Shown here piece after piece: positions 40,466 to 49,792 of a stretch of DNA of 64,000 nucleotides. The notes beneath the pieces were generated by a model. That model did no database searches. It saw nothing but the letters and a program-made list of their open reading frames with translations, and had not been told where the DNA came from. The translations under genes and the position numbers were made by a program. Position 1 is the first letter of the stretch, and every line of letters starts with the position of its first letter. Source of the DNA: Variovorax sp. RA8 (GTDB lineage Bacteria > Pseudomonadota > Gammaproteobacteria > Burkholderiales > Burkholderiaceae_C); assembly GCF_901827175.1 (NCBI RefSeq), contig NZ_LR594662.1, positions 496,001-560,000 of the forward strand, in the 5' to 3' direction.

Positions 40466-41062
40466 ATGGACACCGAGAGCATGCAAGCCCTGTGGATACT
40501 GGGGATCATCGTGGTTCTTGCCTTGGTCGCGCTGGCCGCTTATTTGTTCTACCGAAGACGCCAGTCGGGCCTGCTCGCGGCACGCTTCGGCGACGAGTAC
40601 GACCACGCCGTGAAGCAACATGGAAGCCGGGCCAAGGCAGAAGCCGAGCTCCGGCAGCGCGCGGCGCGGGTCGGGCAACTGCACATCGTCCCGCTGGCTC
40701 CGGGCGAAGCGGCGCGCTTCAGCAGTGCGTGGAACAGGGTGCAGGCCGAGTTCGTCGACAACCCGGCCGGCGCTGTGACGCAGGCGGACCAACTGGTACG
40801 CGAGCTGATGCAGAAGCGCGGCTACCCGATGGGCGACTTCGAGCATCGCGCGGCCGACATCTCGGTGGACCATCCGGCAGTGGTGAGGAATTACCGCGCG
40901 GCGCAGGCCATCCACGCGCGCACCCTGAGCGGCGAGGTCGAGACCGAGGAGCTGCGCAAGGCCGTGGTGCACTTCCGTGCGCTGTTCGATGAGCTGCTCG
41001 AAGTCCGGGTGGAAGACCCCCCGCGGCGGATGCCCGCGAGACCGGTGGAGGCACGATCATGA
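40466..41062 (+). CDS. membrane-anchored protein of unknown function
   Basis: The 198-residue product has one hydrophobic helix (about residues 9-30, LWILGIIVVLALVALAAYLFY) followed by basic residues, so the rest probably lies in the cytoplasm. The soluble part contains FGDEYDHAVKQHGSRAKAEAELRQRAARV and a conserved-looking FSSAWNRVQAEFVDNPAGAV-QADQLVREL. The latter recurs in the next gene. A strong GGGGAGAGG ribosome site precedes the ATG. The family is familiar from related genomes as hypothetical, but I cannot name a function. Confidence 0.8.
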   Translation: MDTESMQALWILGIIVVLALVALAAYLFYRRRQSGLLAARFGDEYDHAVKQHGSRAKAEAELRQRAARVGQLHIVPLAPGEAARFSSAWNRVQAEFVDNPAGAVTQADQLVRELMQKRGYPMGDFEHRAADISVDHPAVVRNYRAAQAIHARTLSGEVETEELRKAVVHFRALFDELLEVRVEDPPRRMPARPVEARS

Positions 41063-41547
41063 TCTTCGATACCAGGCGGAACGAGCGGAACGAGCGGAAC
41101 GATCGGGCCGTTGCGGCCCGGCCCACGCAGGACCGGGGCCCTGATGCCGGCGTCGTCGCGCCGGATGACCTCGAGCGGCCGGTCGCACAGCAGCCACAGC
41201 AACCGGAGCAATCACAGGCATCACTGGTGCCACAGCGGCCTCATACGGCGCAGGCTGATGTCGCCGACGAGTCGCTGGCCCCGCTCTTCACGCTCGAGGC
41301 AGCTCGGGACTTCCGTGCCAGCTGGGATGCCGTGCAGATCGGCTTCGTCGACGACCCGCAGCAGGCCGTGCGCCAGGCCGACGAGCTGGTTCGGCAGATG
41401 CTGCAAAACCTGTCGCAGACCTTCTCGGACGAGCGGGCGGGGCTGGACGGCGGCGGCGACGCGGTGGCCGACGCCGCCTCGACAGAGAAGTTGCGCGTGG
41501 CGCTGCGTCGCTATCGTGCCTTCATGCAACGGCTGCTTTCGCTGTGA
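41059..41547 (+). CDS. soluble partner protein of unknown function
   Basis: The 162-residue product has a disordered Arg/Asn/Gln/Pro-rich N-terminal half, including RNERNERND from a 9-base tandem repeat. Its second half contains FRASWDAVQIGFVDDPQQAV-QADELVRQML, clearly related to the matching region of the preceding gene. The start overlaps the preceding stop (ATGA), so the two are coupled. It lacks a membrane helix. The pair may form a complex; function is unknown. Confidence 0.78.
   Translation: MIFDTRRNERNERNDRAVAARPTQDRGPDAGVVAPDDLERPVAQQPQQPEQSQASLVPQRPHTAQADVADESLAPLFTLEAARDFRASWDAVQIGFVDDPQQAVRQADELVRQMLQNLSQTFSDERAGLDGGGDAVADAASTEKLRVALRRYRAFMQRLLSL
41077..41103 (+). repeat. 9-base tandem repeat, three units
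   Basis: CGGAACGAG is repeated three times (the last unit ends CGAT) inside the coding region of the gene at 41059. It encodes the tripeptide repeat RNE. Copy-number change would alter protein length without a frameshift. Confidence 0.85.
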
Positions 41548-41560
41548 GCCGGAGAGCGTG

Positions 41561-41752
41561 ATGGCGCAAAAAAGAACCGAAGCGGACTCGCCGCCGCGCG
41601 ACATGGGCAAAGTTCCCGGCCACACGCCCTTCCTGCGGCAGCGCGTCGGGCCTGTCGCGCCGAAGCGGCGCTCTTCCGAAGGCGCCAGCACCGGGCGCAG
41701 CGCGAAATCGACGGCCGGCGGCGCCGCCGGCCAGCTGACCGCGAAGGAATGA
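41561..41752 (+). CDS. small basic protein, unknown function
   Basis: The 63-residue product begins MAQKRTEADSPPRDMGKVPGHTPFLRQ and is polar and basic, with no membrane helix or signal. GGAG lies seven bases before the ATG, and the gene follows the previous one after 13 bases, so it is probably the third gene of the same transcript. No family is recognised. Confidence 0.6.
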   Translation: MAQKRTEADSPPRDMGKVPGHTPFLRQRVGPVAPKRRSSEGASTGRSAKSTAGGAAGQLTAKE

Positions 41753-41960
41753 TCGCGACACGGGTGTCGTGAAGGCGTTCCAGCGCGCGCCGTGTGACGC
41801 CGCCGACAGACAATGCGGCGCCGCGCGCAGCTCGCCATGTACGTCGGCGCGTTCCTACGGGCGGCGGCGGCCTGTCCGATCCCGGCCGTCGGTGTACTCC
41901 GCTCGCCACGCCACGGCCAGGCTGCGTACTGTGGGATTCCCACCTTGAAAGGAGCGCGAC

Positions 41961-42203
41961 ATGAACGAGCCCCAAGAGCCCAAGAGCCCCGACATCCAGG
42001 GCGAAGGCAACTACGAAGCCACCCGGCGCTACGACAAGGCCACCACGGACTTCGTCAAATCAGGCAAGGTCGACGAAGCGGCGCGCAATGCCCGTCCGCA
42101 GAGCGAGGCCGAAGCCGAAGAGATGCGCAAGGCCGAGCAGGAAGGCAAGTCGCATGCGAAGGGCGAGGATCCGGCCTTGCGCAAGGGTGGCGCCTCGAAG
42201 TAA
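41961..42203 (+). CDS. small acidic hydrophilic protein, unknown function
   Basis: The 80-residue product begins MNEPQEPKSPDIQGEGNYEA and contains RYDKATTDFVKSGKVDEAARNA; it is highly charged with no hydrophobic core, like small stress-induced proteins. AAAGGAG precedes the ATG at a good distance. It stands 208 bases after the previous gene; that gap shows a CGACACGGGTGTCG palindrome at 41756-41769 and no gene. I recall similar proteins in related genomes only as hypothetical. Confidence 0.75.
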   Translation: MNEPQEPKSPDIQGEGNYEATRRYDKATTDFVKSGKVDEAARNARPQSEAEAEEMRKAEQEGKSHAKGEDPALRKGGASK

Positions 42204-42277
42204 GGCAGAGCCATGCGCGGAAGGGCCGGGTTTGCAGGCCGCGGGCGGCGTCCGCCGCGTGAGGCCACAATCCGGCC

Positions 42278-44356
42278 ATGACCGAGCACGAGTTCCTCAA
42301 TCCCTACACCCACGGCTTCGCACGCCTGGCCGTCGCGGTGCCGCGCAACCGGGTGGCCGACCCGGTGTTCAATACCGCCGAGACCCTGCGCCTGTACCGC
42401 GAGGCGGCGGATGACGGCGCCGTCCTGGTTGCCTTCCCGGAACTGGGACTCTCGGCCTACACCTGCGACGACCTGTTCCACCAGGCCGCGCTGCTGGATG
42501 CCTGCGAACATGCCCTGCTGGAGGTTGCCGCCGCCTCCCGCGACATCGGCGCGGTGGCCGTGGTGGGATTGCCGCTGCGCGTGGACCACCGCCTCTTCAA
42601 CTGCGCCGCAGTGGTGGCCGAAGGCCGGGTGCTCGGCGTGCTGCCCAAGACCTACCTGCCGAACTACGGCGAGTTCTACGAAGGCCGCCAGTTCAACGGC
42701 GCCGACACCGCGTTGGCGACCGAACTGGTGCTCGGCGGCCAGCGCATTCCCTTCGGCGCCGACCTGCTGTTCCAGTCGCGCCAGCTGCCGCTCTTCAAGC
42801 TGCACGTGGAGATCTGCGAGGACGTGTGGGTGCCGATCCCGCCTTCCAGCTACGCGGCGCTCGCGGGCGCGACGGTGCTGGTCAATCTCTCGGCCTCCAA
42901 CATCACGATCGGCAAATCGGACTACCGGCACCGCCTGGTCAGCCTGCAGTCGGCGCGCTGCCTGGCGGCCTATCTCTACACCTCGGCCGGCATCGGCGAG
43001 TCGACCACCGACCTGGCCTGGGACGGGCAGGCGCTGATCTACGAAAGCGGCGACATGCTGGCCGAGAGCGAGCGCTTCCGCAACAGCTCGCACTTCGTGG
43101 CGGCCGACGTGGACCTTGAGCGGGTCTCGCGCGAGCGCATGCGGCAGAACAGCTTCGGCACCTCGGTCCACAAGCACAAGGAGGCGCTCGCGGGCTGGCG
43201 CACCGTCGAGTTCAAATTGCCCGTCCCTGCGCAGGTGCCGCACGGCCTGCTGCGCCAGGTGGCGCGCTTCCCGTACGTGCCCTCGGACGCGGCCACACGC
43301 GATGCGCGCTGCAGCGAGGTCTTCAACATCCAGGTGCAGTCCCTGGTGCAGCGCATCGAGGCGGCCCGCATCGACAAGCTGGTGATCGGCGTTTCCGGCG
43401 GCCTCGACTCCACCCATGCGCTGCTGGTGTGCGCGCAGGCGATGGACCGGCTGGGCAAGCCGCGCTCCGATATCCTGGGCTTCACCATGCCCGGCTTCGC
43501 GACCACCGGCCGCACGCTGGCGCAGGCGCACCGGCTGATGGCCAGCATCGGCTGCACCGCGCGCGAGATCGACATCCGCCCCAGCTGCCGCCAGATGCTG
43601 GAGGACCTGGGCCATCCCTTCGCGCGGGGCGAGCCACAGTACGACATCGCCTTCGAGAACGTGCAGGCCGGCGAGCGCACCAGCCATCTGTTCCGGCTTG
43701 CCAACTTCCATGGCGGCATCGTGGTGGGCACCGGCGACCTGAGCGAGCTCGCGCTCGGCTGGTGCACCTACGGTGTAGGCGACCACATGTCGCATTACAA
43801 CGTGAACGCGAGCGTGCCCAAGACGCTGATCAAGCATCTGGTGCATTGGGTCGAGACCACGAAGCTGCTGGGCGACGAGGGCAGTGGCGTGCTGCGCGAC
43901 ATCCTCGAGACCGAGGTCAGCCCGGAGCTGATCCCGACGGCCAATGCACCCGCGACCGGCGAAGGCATCGAGGCCCAGCCCGGCCAGCGCACCGAGGACA
44001 CCATCGGTCCCTACGAGTTGCAGGACTTCCATCTCTACTACACGCTGCGCTACGGCTTCAGGCCGAGCAAGGTCGCCTTCCTGGCGCACGCGGCCTGGGG
44101 CGACCGCGAACGCGGACGCTGGCCCGACGAACTGCAGAAGGAGCGCAACGAGTACGGGCTGGCCGACATCAAGCGTCACCTGGGCACCTTCCTCTACCGC
44201 TTCTTCAAGACCAGCCAGTTCAAGCGCTCCTGCGTGCCCAACGCGCCCAAGGTGGGCTCCGGCGGCTCGCTCTCCCCGCGCGGCGACTGGCGGGCGCCCA
44301 GCGATTCGGAGGCCGAGGTGTGGCTGGAGGACCTGAAGCGCGTGCCGGCGCCCTGA
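42278..44356 (+). CDS. nadE: glutamine-dependent NAD(+) synthetase
   Basis: The 692-residue protein makes NAD from deamido-NAD with ammonia from glutamine. The N-terminal amidase domain (about residues 15-280) has the catalytic triad of the nitrilase fold: E55 in [10 protein letters not shown], the lysine in [16 protein letters not shown], and the cysteine in [10 protein letters not shown]. The C-terminal synthetase domain (about residues 340-660) has the ATP pyrophosphatase loop [12 protein letters not shown]. Length fits the long two-domain form. It is transcribed alone, with a convergent gene 26 bases downstream. Confidence 0.97.
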   Translation: MTEHEFLNPYTHGFARLAVAVPRNRVADPVFNTAETLRLYREAADDGAVLVAFPELGLSAYTCDDLFHQAALLDACEHALLEVAAASRDIGAVAVVGLPLRVDHRLFNCAAVVAEGRVLGVLPKTYLPNYGEFYEGRQFNGADTALATELVLGGQRIPFGADLLFQSRQLPLFKLHVEICEDVWVPIPPSSYAALAGATVLVNLSASNITIGKSDYRHRLVSLQSARCLAAYLYTSAGIGESTTDLAWDGQALIYESGDMLAESERFRNSSHFVAADVDLERVSRERMRQNSFGTSVHKHKEALAGWRTVEFKLPVPAQVPHGLLRQVARFPYVPSDAATRDARCSEVFNIQVQSLVQRIEAARIDKLVIGVSGGLDSTHALLVCAQAMDRLGKPRSDILGFTMPGFATTGRTLAQAHRLMASIGCTAREIDIRPSCRQMLEDLGHPFARGEPQYDIAFENVQAGERTSHLFRLANFHGGIVVGTGDLSELALGWCTYGVGDHMSHYNVNASVPKTLIKHLVHWVETTKLLGDEGSGVLRDILETEVSPELIPTANAPATGEGIEAQPGQRTEDTIGPYELQDFHLYYTLRYGFRPSKVAFLAHAAWGDRERGRWPDELQKERNEYGLADIKRHLGTFLYRFFKTSQFKRSCVPNAPKVGSGGSLSPRGDWRAPSDSEAEVWLEDLKRVPAP

Positions 44357-44382
44357 GCCGGCTCAGGGGCCGCGCGCTCCCG

Positions 44383-47300
44383 TCACGCAGCCGCGCCGCG
44401 GCGCCACAGCCGCAAGGCGATGAACGTCAGGAACATGGGCCACAGCATCCAGTTGACCATCTGCATCGCCGTGCTGAAGCTTTCGGGCGAGATCCATTTC
44501 ACCTTGACCGCGTGTCGGGTGCACACCAGTTTCGGCAATGTCTCGAAGCCTGGAAGGCAGGCCGTCAAGCCGGCGTCGTCGTTGGGGCTCCAGTCATCGT
44601 TGGTCGTCAGGCTGAGGATGGGCACATGGTTGTTGACCACCACGCCGAGCACGTGGCCGAGGCGCCAGGCCGAGCGTGCCTCGGCAAGGCGCGCAGGCTC
44701 GTCGGCGGCGGACACGTGGCGCCACTTGCCGGCCAGGGCGGCGTTCGAAGGCTCGAAGTTCTCGGCGGCCACGTAGAAGGGCAAGGCGGCCATGACGAAG
44801 GCCAGCCATACCACCGCCACCTGCAACACGCGCGTTCCGTAGCCCAGCAGCGCGCCGTAGGCATGATCGATGCCGCCGTTGATGCGCGCCATGGCGCCCT
44901 CCCAGCCGGCACCGCTCACGATCCCTTGCCCCGCGCGGCCAACGGCCAGCACCGCGAACAGGCCCCAGCACCACAGCGGCACTGCGCCGGCCTGGTCCAC
45001 CAGCAAGAGGGCCGCCCACAGCGCGCCGATGCCGCCGGCGCCCCAGAGGAGCGAGCGGTAGAGCGCGCGTCCGTTGGTGTCCTGGCTCGGCGGCAGCGCG
45101 TCTGCTGCGCTCCTGCGGCGCATCTTGCGATAGATCGCATCGGCGTTGTCATCGTCCCCGCGCTTGCGCAGGTTGGCTTCGACCGACTGCCACATGCTGG
45201 CGGGCGAGTCCTGCAGCAGCCCTGCCAGCCTGTCCACGTCCGGCGTGTCCTGCGCATCGCCCGCGAGCGGCACATCCCAGACCTTGGTTTCCAGGCCGAT
45301 CAGGTCCATGCGTGCCTGCGGCCGGCCGGTGTGCTGCGAGGGCGGGATGCTCAGTGTCTCGATCCGGCTGCGTGACAGCAGGATGTGGGGCGCATGCCCC
45401 TCGTCGCCCTGCGGCCGGTCGGTCGACAGGACGACGTGGTTGAACCGGCCGAAGGAGAGATCGGTGCGCCCGTGCACGCACAGCGCCGAGCTCAGGGTCG
45501 AGCTCGGGTCTTCGTCGTCCCGTGCCCAGGCTTTGAGCCTGCCCCTCACGGAGAGATGCGGGGCGTTCAGGTCGCCGGCCACCGAGAGGCCGTCGAGGAT
45601 GACGTCGTTCTCCGCCTGCAGCATCCGGCCCTCGAGCTGACGGCAGAAAGCCCGGCCGATCAGATCCTCGTGGAGCAGCCCGCCGGACGGCCGGGCCGAG
45701 CGGCGCATGCGGCGTGCCAGCTGGTGATCGCCCTCCAGGCTTTCATGGTGGCTGAGGCGGGAGCCGAAGCTCACGTCGCCGATGACCTTGGAATCGCTGA
45801 GGTCGATGGTGCCGCTCACCTTGGTGAAGGAGAGCAGGCAATCGCCGTGGATCGTGCACTTCAGCAGCTTCAGGTCGCCGACGATGGACGCGGAGAAGTC
45901 CCAGGGGTCCGGCGCGCCGTCCGGCACGCCCTCCATGTCGCGCAGGCCGCCGATGCGCCACAGCACGAAGTCGCCCATGATCGTGCAGCCATTGAACAGC
46001 ACGCCGCGGCCGCCTCGCATGGCCGGGAGTGCCGGCCCGCGAACCTGCAGGTATCGCAACACGGCGAAACCGTGGATCTGGCTCATGTTGGCCGTGAGGC
46101 CGCCGAGCCGGGTCGGAATGATGTCCCCACGCCTCCCTTCGCTGAACTCGGGCATCAGCGCCAGGTTGGCGAGCTCGGTCTTGAACAGGAGGAGCGTTCC
46201 CTGGACCGACACGCCTCCAAGGCGCAGGGCGCCCTTGCAGCGCAGGGCGGTCAGGTTCACATCGCCTTCGATCTTGCAGAGCAAGCTGGGGGGAACGCGG
46301 GAGGGCCTCGTGTTCTCGCACCATGTGTGATGGGGGTTCGCCATCACCGTCCCATCGATGGCGGCGTGGCTCAGATCCAGGCCGAGGCCCAGCCAGGTGC
46401 CCGTCAGGTTGAAATTGCCTCGAACGATGAGACCAGGCGCCACGATGCCGCGGTCGACGACGACGGGCCAGGTGGAATACGAAGGCCTTGCCAGGTTCTT
46501 CGAATCCATTGCCGCCTCGTTCCAGGCGACCGGGCCGTCGAGCAGAACCGAGCCTTCGATGCGGGCCATCGTCAGGTCGAGCTGGTACAACCGGGCGCCG
46601 ACGATCAGCACGTCTCCCTGCGTCGTGGCGCCCTTCAGCGTCAGATAGCCGAAGACAGGAATGGACGCTTCGTCGCGCTGGTCCTCGGAAAGCCTGTTCC
46701 AGAACTGGTGTTCGAGCGTGCCGCTCCAACCCTCCGCGCCGAAGGGACCGCACACGAAACGCCCGCCGAGCTGCGCCCCCTCCATGTTCAGGTCGAGCGC
46801 AGTGTGGGTACCCGACTTGCCGATGCCGCCGCGGATGGAAACGTCGCCTTCGATGCGGGCGCCCATGGCATCCACGCCCCCCACCCGCGAGGGCACCTTG
46901 CGGCCCAGGAGCGGATCGCAGCCGAGCAGCAATCGGCCGCCGATGCGCGTGCCGCGCAGTCGTATGCCGGGTGTCCTCCAATCGCTGCGCGTTTTTTCCA
47001 CGACGGCGCGCAGATCGAGGTCGCCGTCGATGTGCATGCCGGACAGCTCCAATGCGCTCCCGGCCGCGCGCAGCGCCGAACGGCCGATCAGGGTCGAGCG
47101 CAGGTTCGCATTGCCCTTGACGATGGCGCCGCGCAGCCGCGCCCCCTGGAGAAAGACCGAGCCCTCCAGGTTCAGCGAGCCTTCGATCTCGGCGTCCTGC
47201 AGAAGCAGTTCGTCTTCGAACACGCAGTAGGAGAGGTCCAGCGATCCCCTGATGCGAAGCTCTCGAAGATCCACCCGGCCCTTGAAGACGACGCCGAAGG

Positions 47301-48987
47301 CGCATCGCGATCGCTCGAGATCCTGGTAGCCGCGCAGCTCGACCATGTCGCGCACCACCAGCCTGGGATCGGCGGGCCCGCAGGGCAGGCCGAAGCTGTC
47401 CTTGTCCTTGAACAGGCGCACGAATTCTGCCGCGCCGACGGCGGCGTCGGCGGACTCCGCGGAGGGCGGTCCGGCCGGCGGCAGGCGCTTCAAGAGCGGG
47501 TGCGAGGTCGCGAACGCGCCACTGAGGTCGCCACGGCGGCCGGGTTCGTGGGCGAAGGTGACCTGGAAGCGCCGATCGGGATCGAAGGTCTGGGGCAGGA
47601 CGGGCAGGATCGGGATGACCTCATGGTCGTCGCGCATCTCCACCTTGACCTCGGTCTTTCCGTCCGAGAGCAACTCGAACACGCAGAGAAACAGGTCGCG
47701 TCCGAACAGCAGCAATGCGGAAAAGAAGTGGGACATCGCGGGAGGTCCCGCGTCCTTCTCCCCGCGCTTGCGCTCGTCCTTCGCCACGTCGAGCTTCCAG
47801 ATGCCCAGGACTTCACTGGATGCGGCGCGCAGCAGTCCAGTGTCGCCATCGGGCGCTTCACCCGGCCCTTCGATCCAGCGAAGGTCCTCCTGCTTGCAGA
47901 TGATGGGGAATGCGAAGCGCCTGGCGCCGTCGTAGAGAAAGCTGCAGAAGAAATCCACGTACGCTGCTGCGGCGGAGGCATCCCGCAGCACCGCTTGGAG
48001 ATTCCCGTGCGCGAGCTCCACCTTGTTGAATCGGTGAACGGGCCGCGAGTCGGGGCCCAGCGAAGCCGCAATGCCATGCTTCGCGTCGATCACGAGGCAC
48101 GCCGTGCGGGTGGGGAGGGCGCGGTAGTCGGTGATCTCGTAGAGATGAACGTCCTCGCCGTAGAAAGGAAGCGGCCGACGGCGCACCTCGATGGCCTGCG
48201 TGCGCGGTTCTGCGTCCGCTGCGTCGCCCTGCAGCACGGTGCAGCCTTTGACATGGCCTGCGCCACCGGGCAGTGCGAAGTTCACGGCCTGTTCGTCGAA
48301 GAAGCGCCGCAGGTCGGAGTCTGGCGCCAGATCGACCCGCTCGATGGTCTTCTTCCTCCATCGATCGAGGTCGGCGATCGGCTTTCGATCGGCCGCGCGC
48401 TCCAGGAAGAGGCCGCTTTCCCGGCATTTCCCGAAGACCTTCTCGTGCCATTTCTCCAGCCGTTCGGCAAAGCTCTCCTGGGGGGCGGCTCCGGGGGGCG
48501 GCGATCGCGATGGCGGCGCGTCCTCGCCGGAGCTGCCCGGCGCCGGGTCGGCCAAGGGCTCCAGCGAACACAGCTTGCCGAGCTGGACGCCGCCCTCCTG
48601 CGTGACGCCGACCCGCTGCCATCGCAGGCGAGCAGGCGTCGTTTCCTCGCCCTTTTCGATCCACGCGAACATGTATTCCCGTTGCGTGCCGGCCTCGGCG
48701 TCTCGCTGCCGCGACCACGCGGCGATGGGCAGGCCGGGGAACATGCAGGTAGCGATCGTCTCGCCGTCGAGCGCCTGGCCGCGCGCGTCGGTGGTGCAGT
48801 TCGGGACCCGGCGCGCCAGTTGAGGTGGGAGTTGGCAGCGCACATAGCTGAACTCCGCCGGCATCCCCAGGTGCTCGGCGCCGTCCCGGCCTGCGTCTCG
48901 CGCGTCCAGGCCATGGACCAGGCGCAGCACGTCTCGACGGCGCCATTTCTGCCACTTTCCACCTGCCAAACCATCGCGCTGCGTCAT
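44383..48987 (-). CDS. giant beta-helix-like membrane protein, unknown function
   Basis: The 1534-residue product is not a family I can name. Residues 1 to about 530 form a soluble region with many Trp, Cys and charged residues and no signal peptide. From about 535 to 1240 the sequence repeats an irregular unit of about 20 residues of the form L-x-G-x-L-x-L-x-x-x-x-I-x-G, for example LRELRIRGSLDLSYCVFED and AEIEGSLNLEGSVF, which suggests a right-handed beta-helix related to pentapeptide or bactofilin-like folds. The last 220 residues hold four membrane helices, with a loop of about 100 residues between helices 3 and 4. The ATG at 48987 is preferred to an upstream TTG at 49065, but no strong ribosome site is seen. 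It stands alone between convergent nadE and a divergent DUF3617 gene. Confidence 0.85.
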   Translation of the reverse strand: MTQRDGLAGGKWQKWRRRDVLRLVHGLDARDAGRDGAEHLGMPAEFSYVRCQLPPQLARRVPNCTTDARGQALDGETIATCMFPGLPIAAWSRQRDAEAGTQREYMFAWIEKGEETTPARLRWQRVGVTQEGGVQLGKLCSLEPLADPAPGSSGEDAPPSRSPPPGAAPQESFAERLEKWHEKVFGKCRESGLFLERAADRKPIADLDRWRKKTIERVDLAPDSDLRRFFDEQAVNFALPGGAGHVKGCTVLQGDAADAEPRTQAIEVRRRPLPFYGEDVHLYEITDYRALPTRTACLVIDAKHGIAASLGPDSRPVHRFNKVELAHGNLQAVLRDASAAAAYVDFFCSFLYDGARRFAFPIICKQEDLRWIEGPGEAPDGDTGLLRAASSEVLGIWKLDVAKDERKRGEKDAGPPAMSHFFSALLLFGRDLFLCVFELLSDGKTEVKVEMRDDHEVIPILPVLPQTFDPDRRFQVTFAHEPGRRGDLSGAFATSHPLLKRLPPAGPPSAESADAAVGAAEFVRLFKDKDSFGLPCGPADPRLVVRDMVELRGYQDLERSRCAFGVVFKGRVDLRELRIRGSLDLSYCVFEDELLLQDAEIEGSLNLEGSVFLQGARLRGAIVKGNANLRSTLIGRSALRAAGSALELSGMHIDGDLDLRAVVEKTRSDWRTPGIRLRGTRIGGRLLLGCDPLLGRKVPSRVGGVDAMGARIEGDVSIRGGIGKSGTHTALDLNMEGAQLGGRFVCGPFGAEGWSGTLEHQFWNRLSEDQRDEASIPVFGYLTLKGATTQGDVLIVGARLYQLDLTMARIEGSVLLDGPVAWNEAAMDSKNLARPSYSTWPVVVDRGIVAPGLIVRGNFNLTGTWLGLGLDLSHAAIDGTVMANPHHTWCENTRPSRVPPSLLCKIEGDVNLTALRCKGALRLGGVSVQGTLLLFKTELANLALMPEFSEGRRGDIIPTRLGGLTANMSQIHGFAVLRYLQVRGPALPAMRGGRGVLFNGCTIMGDFVLWRIGGLRDMEGVPDGAPDPWDFSASIVGDLKLLKCTIHGDCLLSFTKVSGTIDLSDSKVIGDVSFGSRLSHHESLEGDHQLARRMRRSARPSGGLLHEDLIGRAFCRQLEGRMLQAENDVILDGLSVAGDLNAPHLSVRGRLKAWARDDEDPSSTLSSALCVHGRTDLSFGRFNHVVLSTDRPQGDEGHAPHILLSRSRIETLSIPPSQHTGRPQARMDLIGLETKVWDVPLAGDAQDTPDVDRLAGLLQDSPASMWQSVEANLRKRGDDDNADAIYRKMRRRSAADALPPSQDTNGRALYRSLLWGAGGIGALWAALLLVDQAGAVPLWCWGLFAVLAVGRAGQGIVSGAGWEGAMARINGGIDHAYGALLGYGTRVLQVAVVWLAFVMAALPFYVAAENFEPSNAALAGKWRHVSAADEPARLAEARSAWRLGHVLGVVVNNHVPILSLTTNDDWSPNDDAGLTACLPGFETLPKLVCTRHAVKVKWISPESFSTAMQMVNWMLWPMFLTFIALRLWRRGAAA

Positions 48988-49159
48988 GCGACCCCCGGAG
49001 ATGCACCGGGCTGGGCACCGGCGGCCGGGGCCAGTGTCATGGATTCGGTTGTTCGTTGCAAACAAAATGATGCATTCGGGAAGGCCTGGCCGGATGGGCT
49101 ATTTCCCGGCCACCCTTTCGCAGGTAAAACGCCGCGAATCGTTCACAGCCTGCTTCGCC

Positions 49160-49717
49160 ATGCACCATCCCTTTCCTTCGAGGTCGCTCGTGGCCCGCGC
49201 CGCCCGCACCGGTTGTTCCATCCTTCTCGCGTGCGGTGCCTGTGCCGCCATGCCGGCGGGTGCGGCGATGGACTACCCCGCGCGCAAGCCCGGGCTCTGG
49301 GAGATGACGATCCAGGCCGACGGCGGCGCCAAGGCGCCCGCGATGAGCACCCAGCAATGCATCGACGCCGCCACCGACAAGGCAATGCGCGAGATGGGCA
49401 ATGGCGCGGACCGGCAGGACTGCTCGAAGCAGGACATGCGCAACGAAGCCGGCCGCATGGTGATCGACTCCGTTTGCAAGATCGGCACCAGCACCGCCAC
49501 CACGCACGCCGTGGTGACGGGTGACTTCGGCAGCGCCTACCGAATGGAAAGCCGATCGACCTACAGCCCGCCCATGATGGGTCGCAGCGAAGGCACGGCC
49601 GTCATCGAGGCCAAGTGGGTCGGGCCCTGCAAGGCAGGCCAGAAGCCGGGCGACATCGTGCTGCCCAACGGCATGAAGATGAACCTGCTCGAGATGCCTG
49701 CCGCGCGCGGCAAGTAG
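49160..49717 (+). CDS. DUF3617 domain periplasmic protein
   Basis: The 185-residue product has an N-terminal signal-like segment (about residues 18-35, CSILLACGACAAMPAGAA) and then a domain beginning KPGLWEMTIQADGG, with paired cysteines in STQQCIDAATD, RQDCSKQDM and SVCKIG. The pattern GLWE, a cysteine-containing middle, and DFGSAYRMESRSTYSPPMMG match DUF3617. Function is unknown; an envelope location is likely. The start is uncertain; the ATG at 49160 is the first before the signal segment. Confidence 0.82.
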   Translation: MHHPFPSRSLVARAARTGCSILLACGACAAMPAGAAMDYPARKPGLWEMTIQADGGAKAPAMSTQQCIDAATDKAMREMGNGADRQDCSKQDMRNEAGRMVIDSVCKIGTSTATTHAVVTGDFGSAYRMESRSTYSPPMMGRSEGTAVIEAKWVGPCKAGQKPGDIVLPNGMKMNLLEMPAARGK

Positions 49718-49792
49718 GCGGCGAAAGCCCGGCATCGCGCGCGACGCGGGCCTACACGCGCGCCGGGCGAGGCCGGGCTAGCATGGCCCGCC

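Noticed and set aside
48988-49065. TTG start for the 1534-residue protein
   Set aside because: It adds 26 residues without a ribosome binding site or visible conservation; ATG at 48987 is simpler, though not certain.
45385-49524. A very long open frame on the plus strand, opposite the 1534-residue gene
   Set aside because: Its product is compositionally biased with no family sense, while the minus-strand frame has regular repeats and membrane helices. Long antisense frames are common in GC-rich coding DNA.
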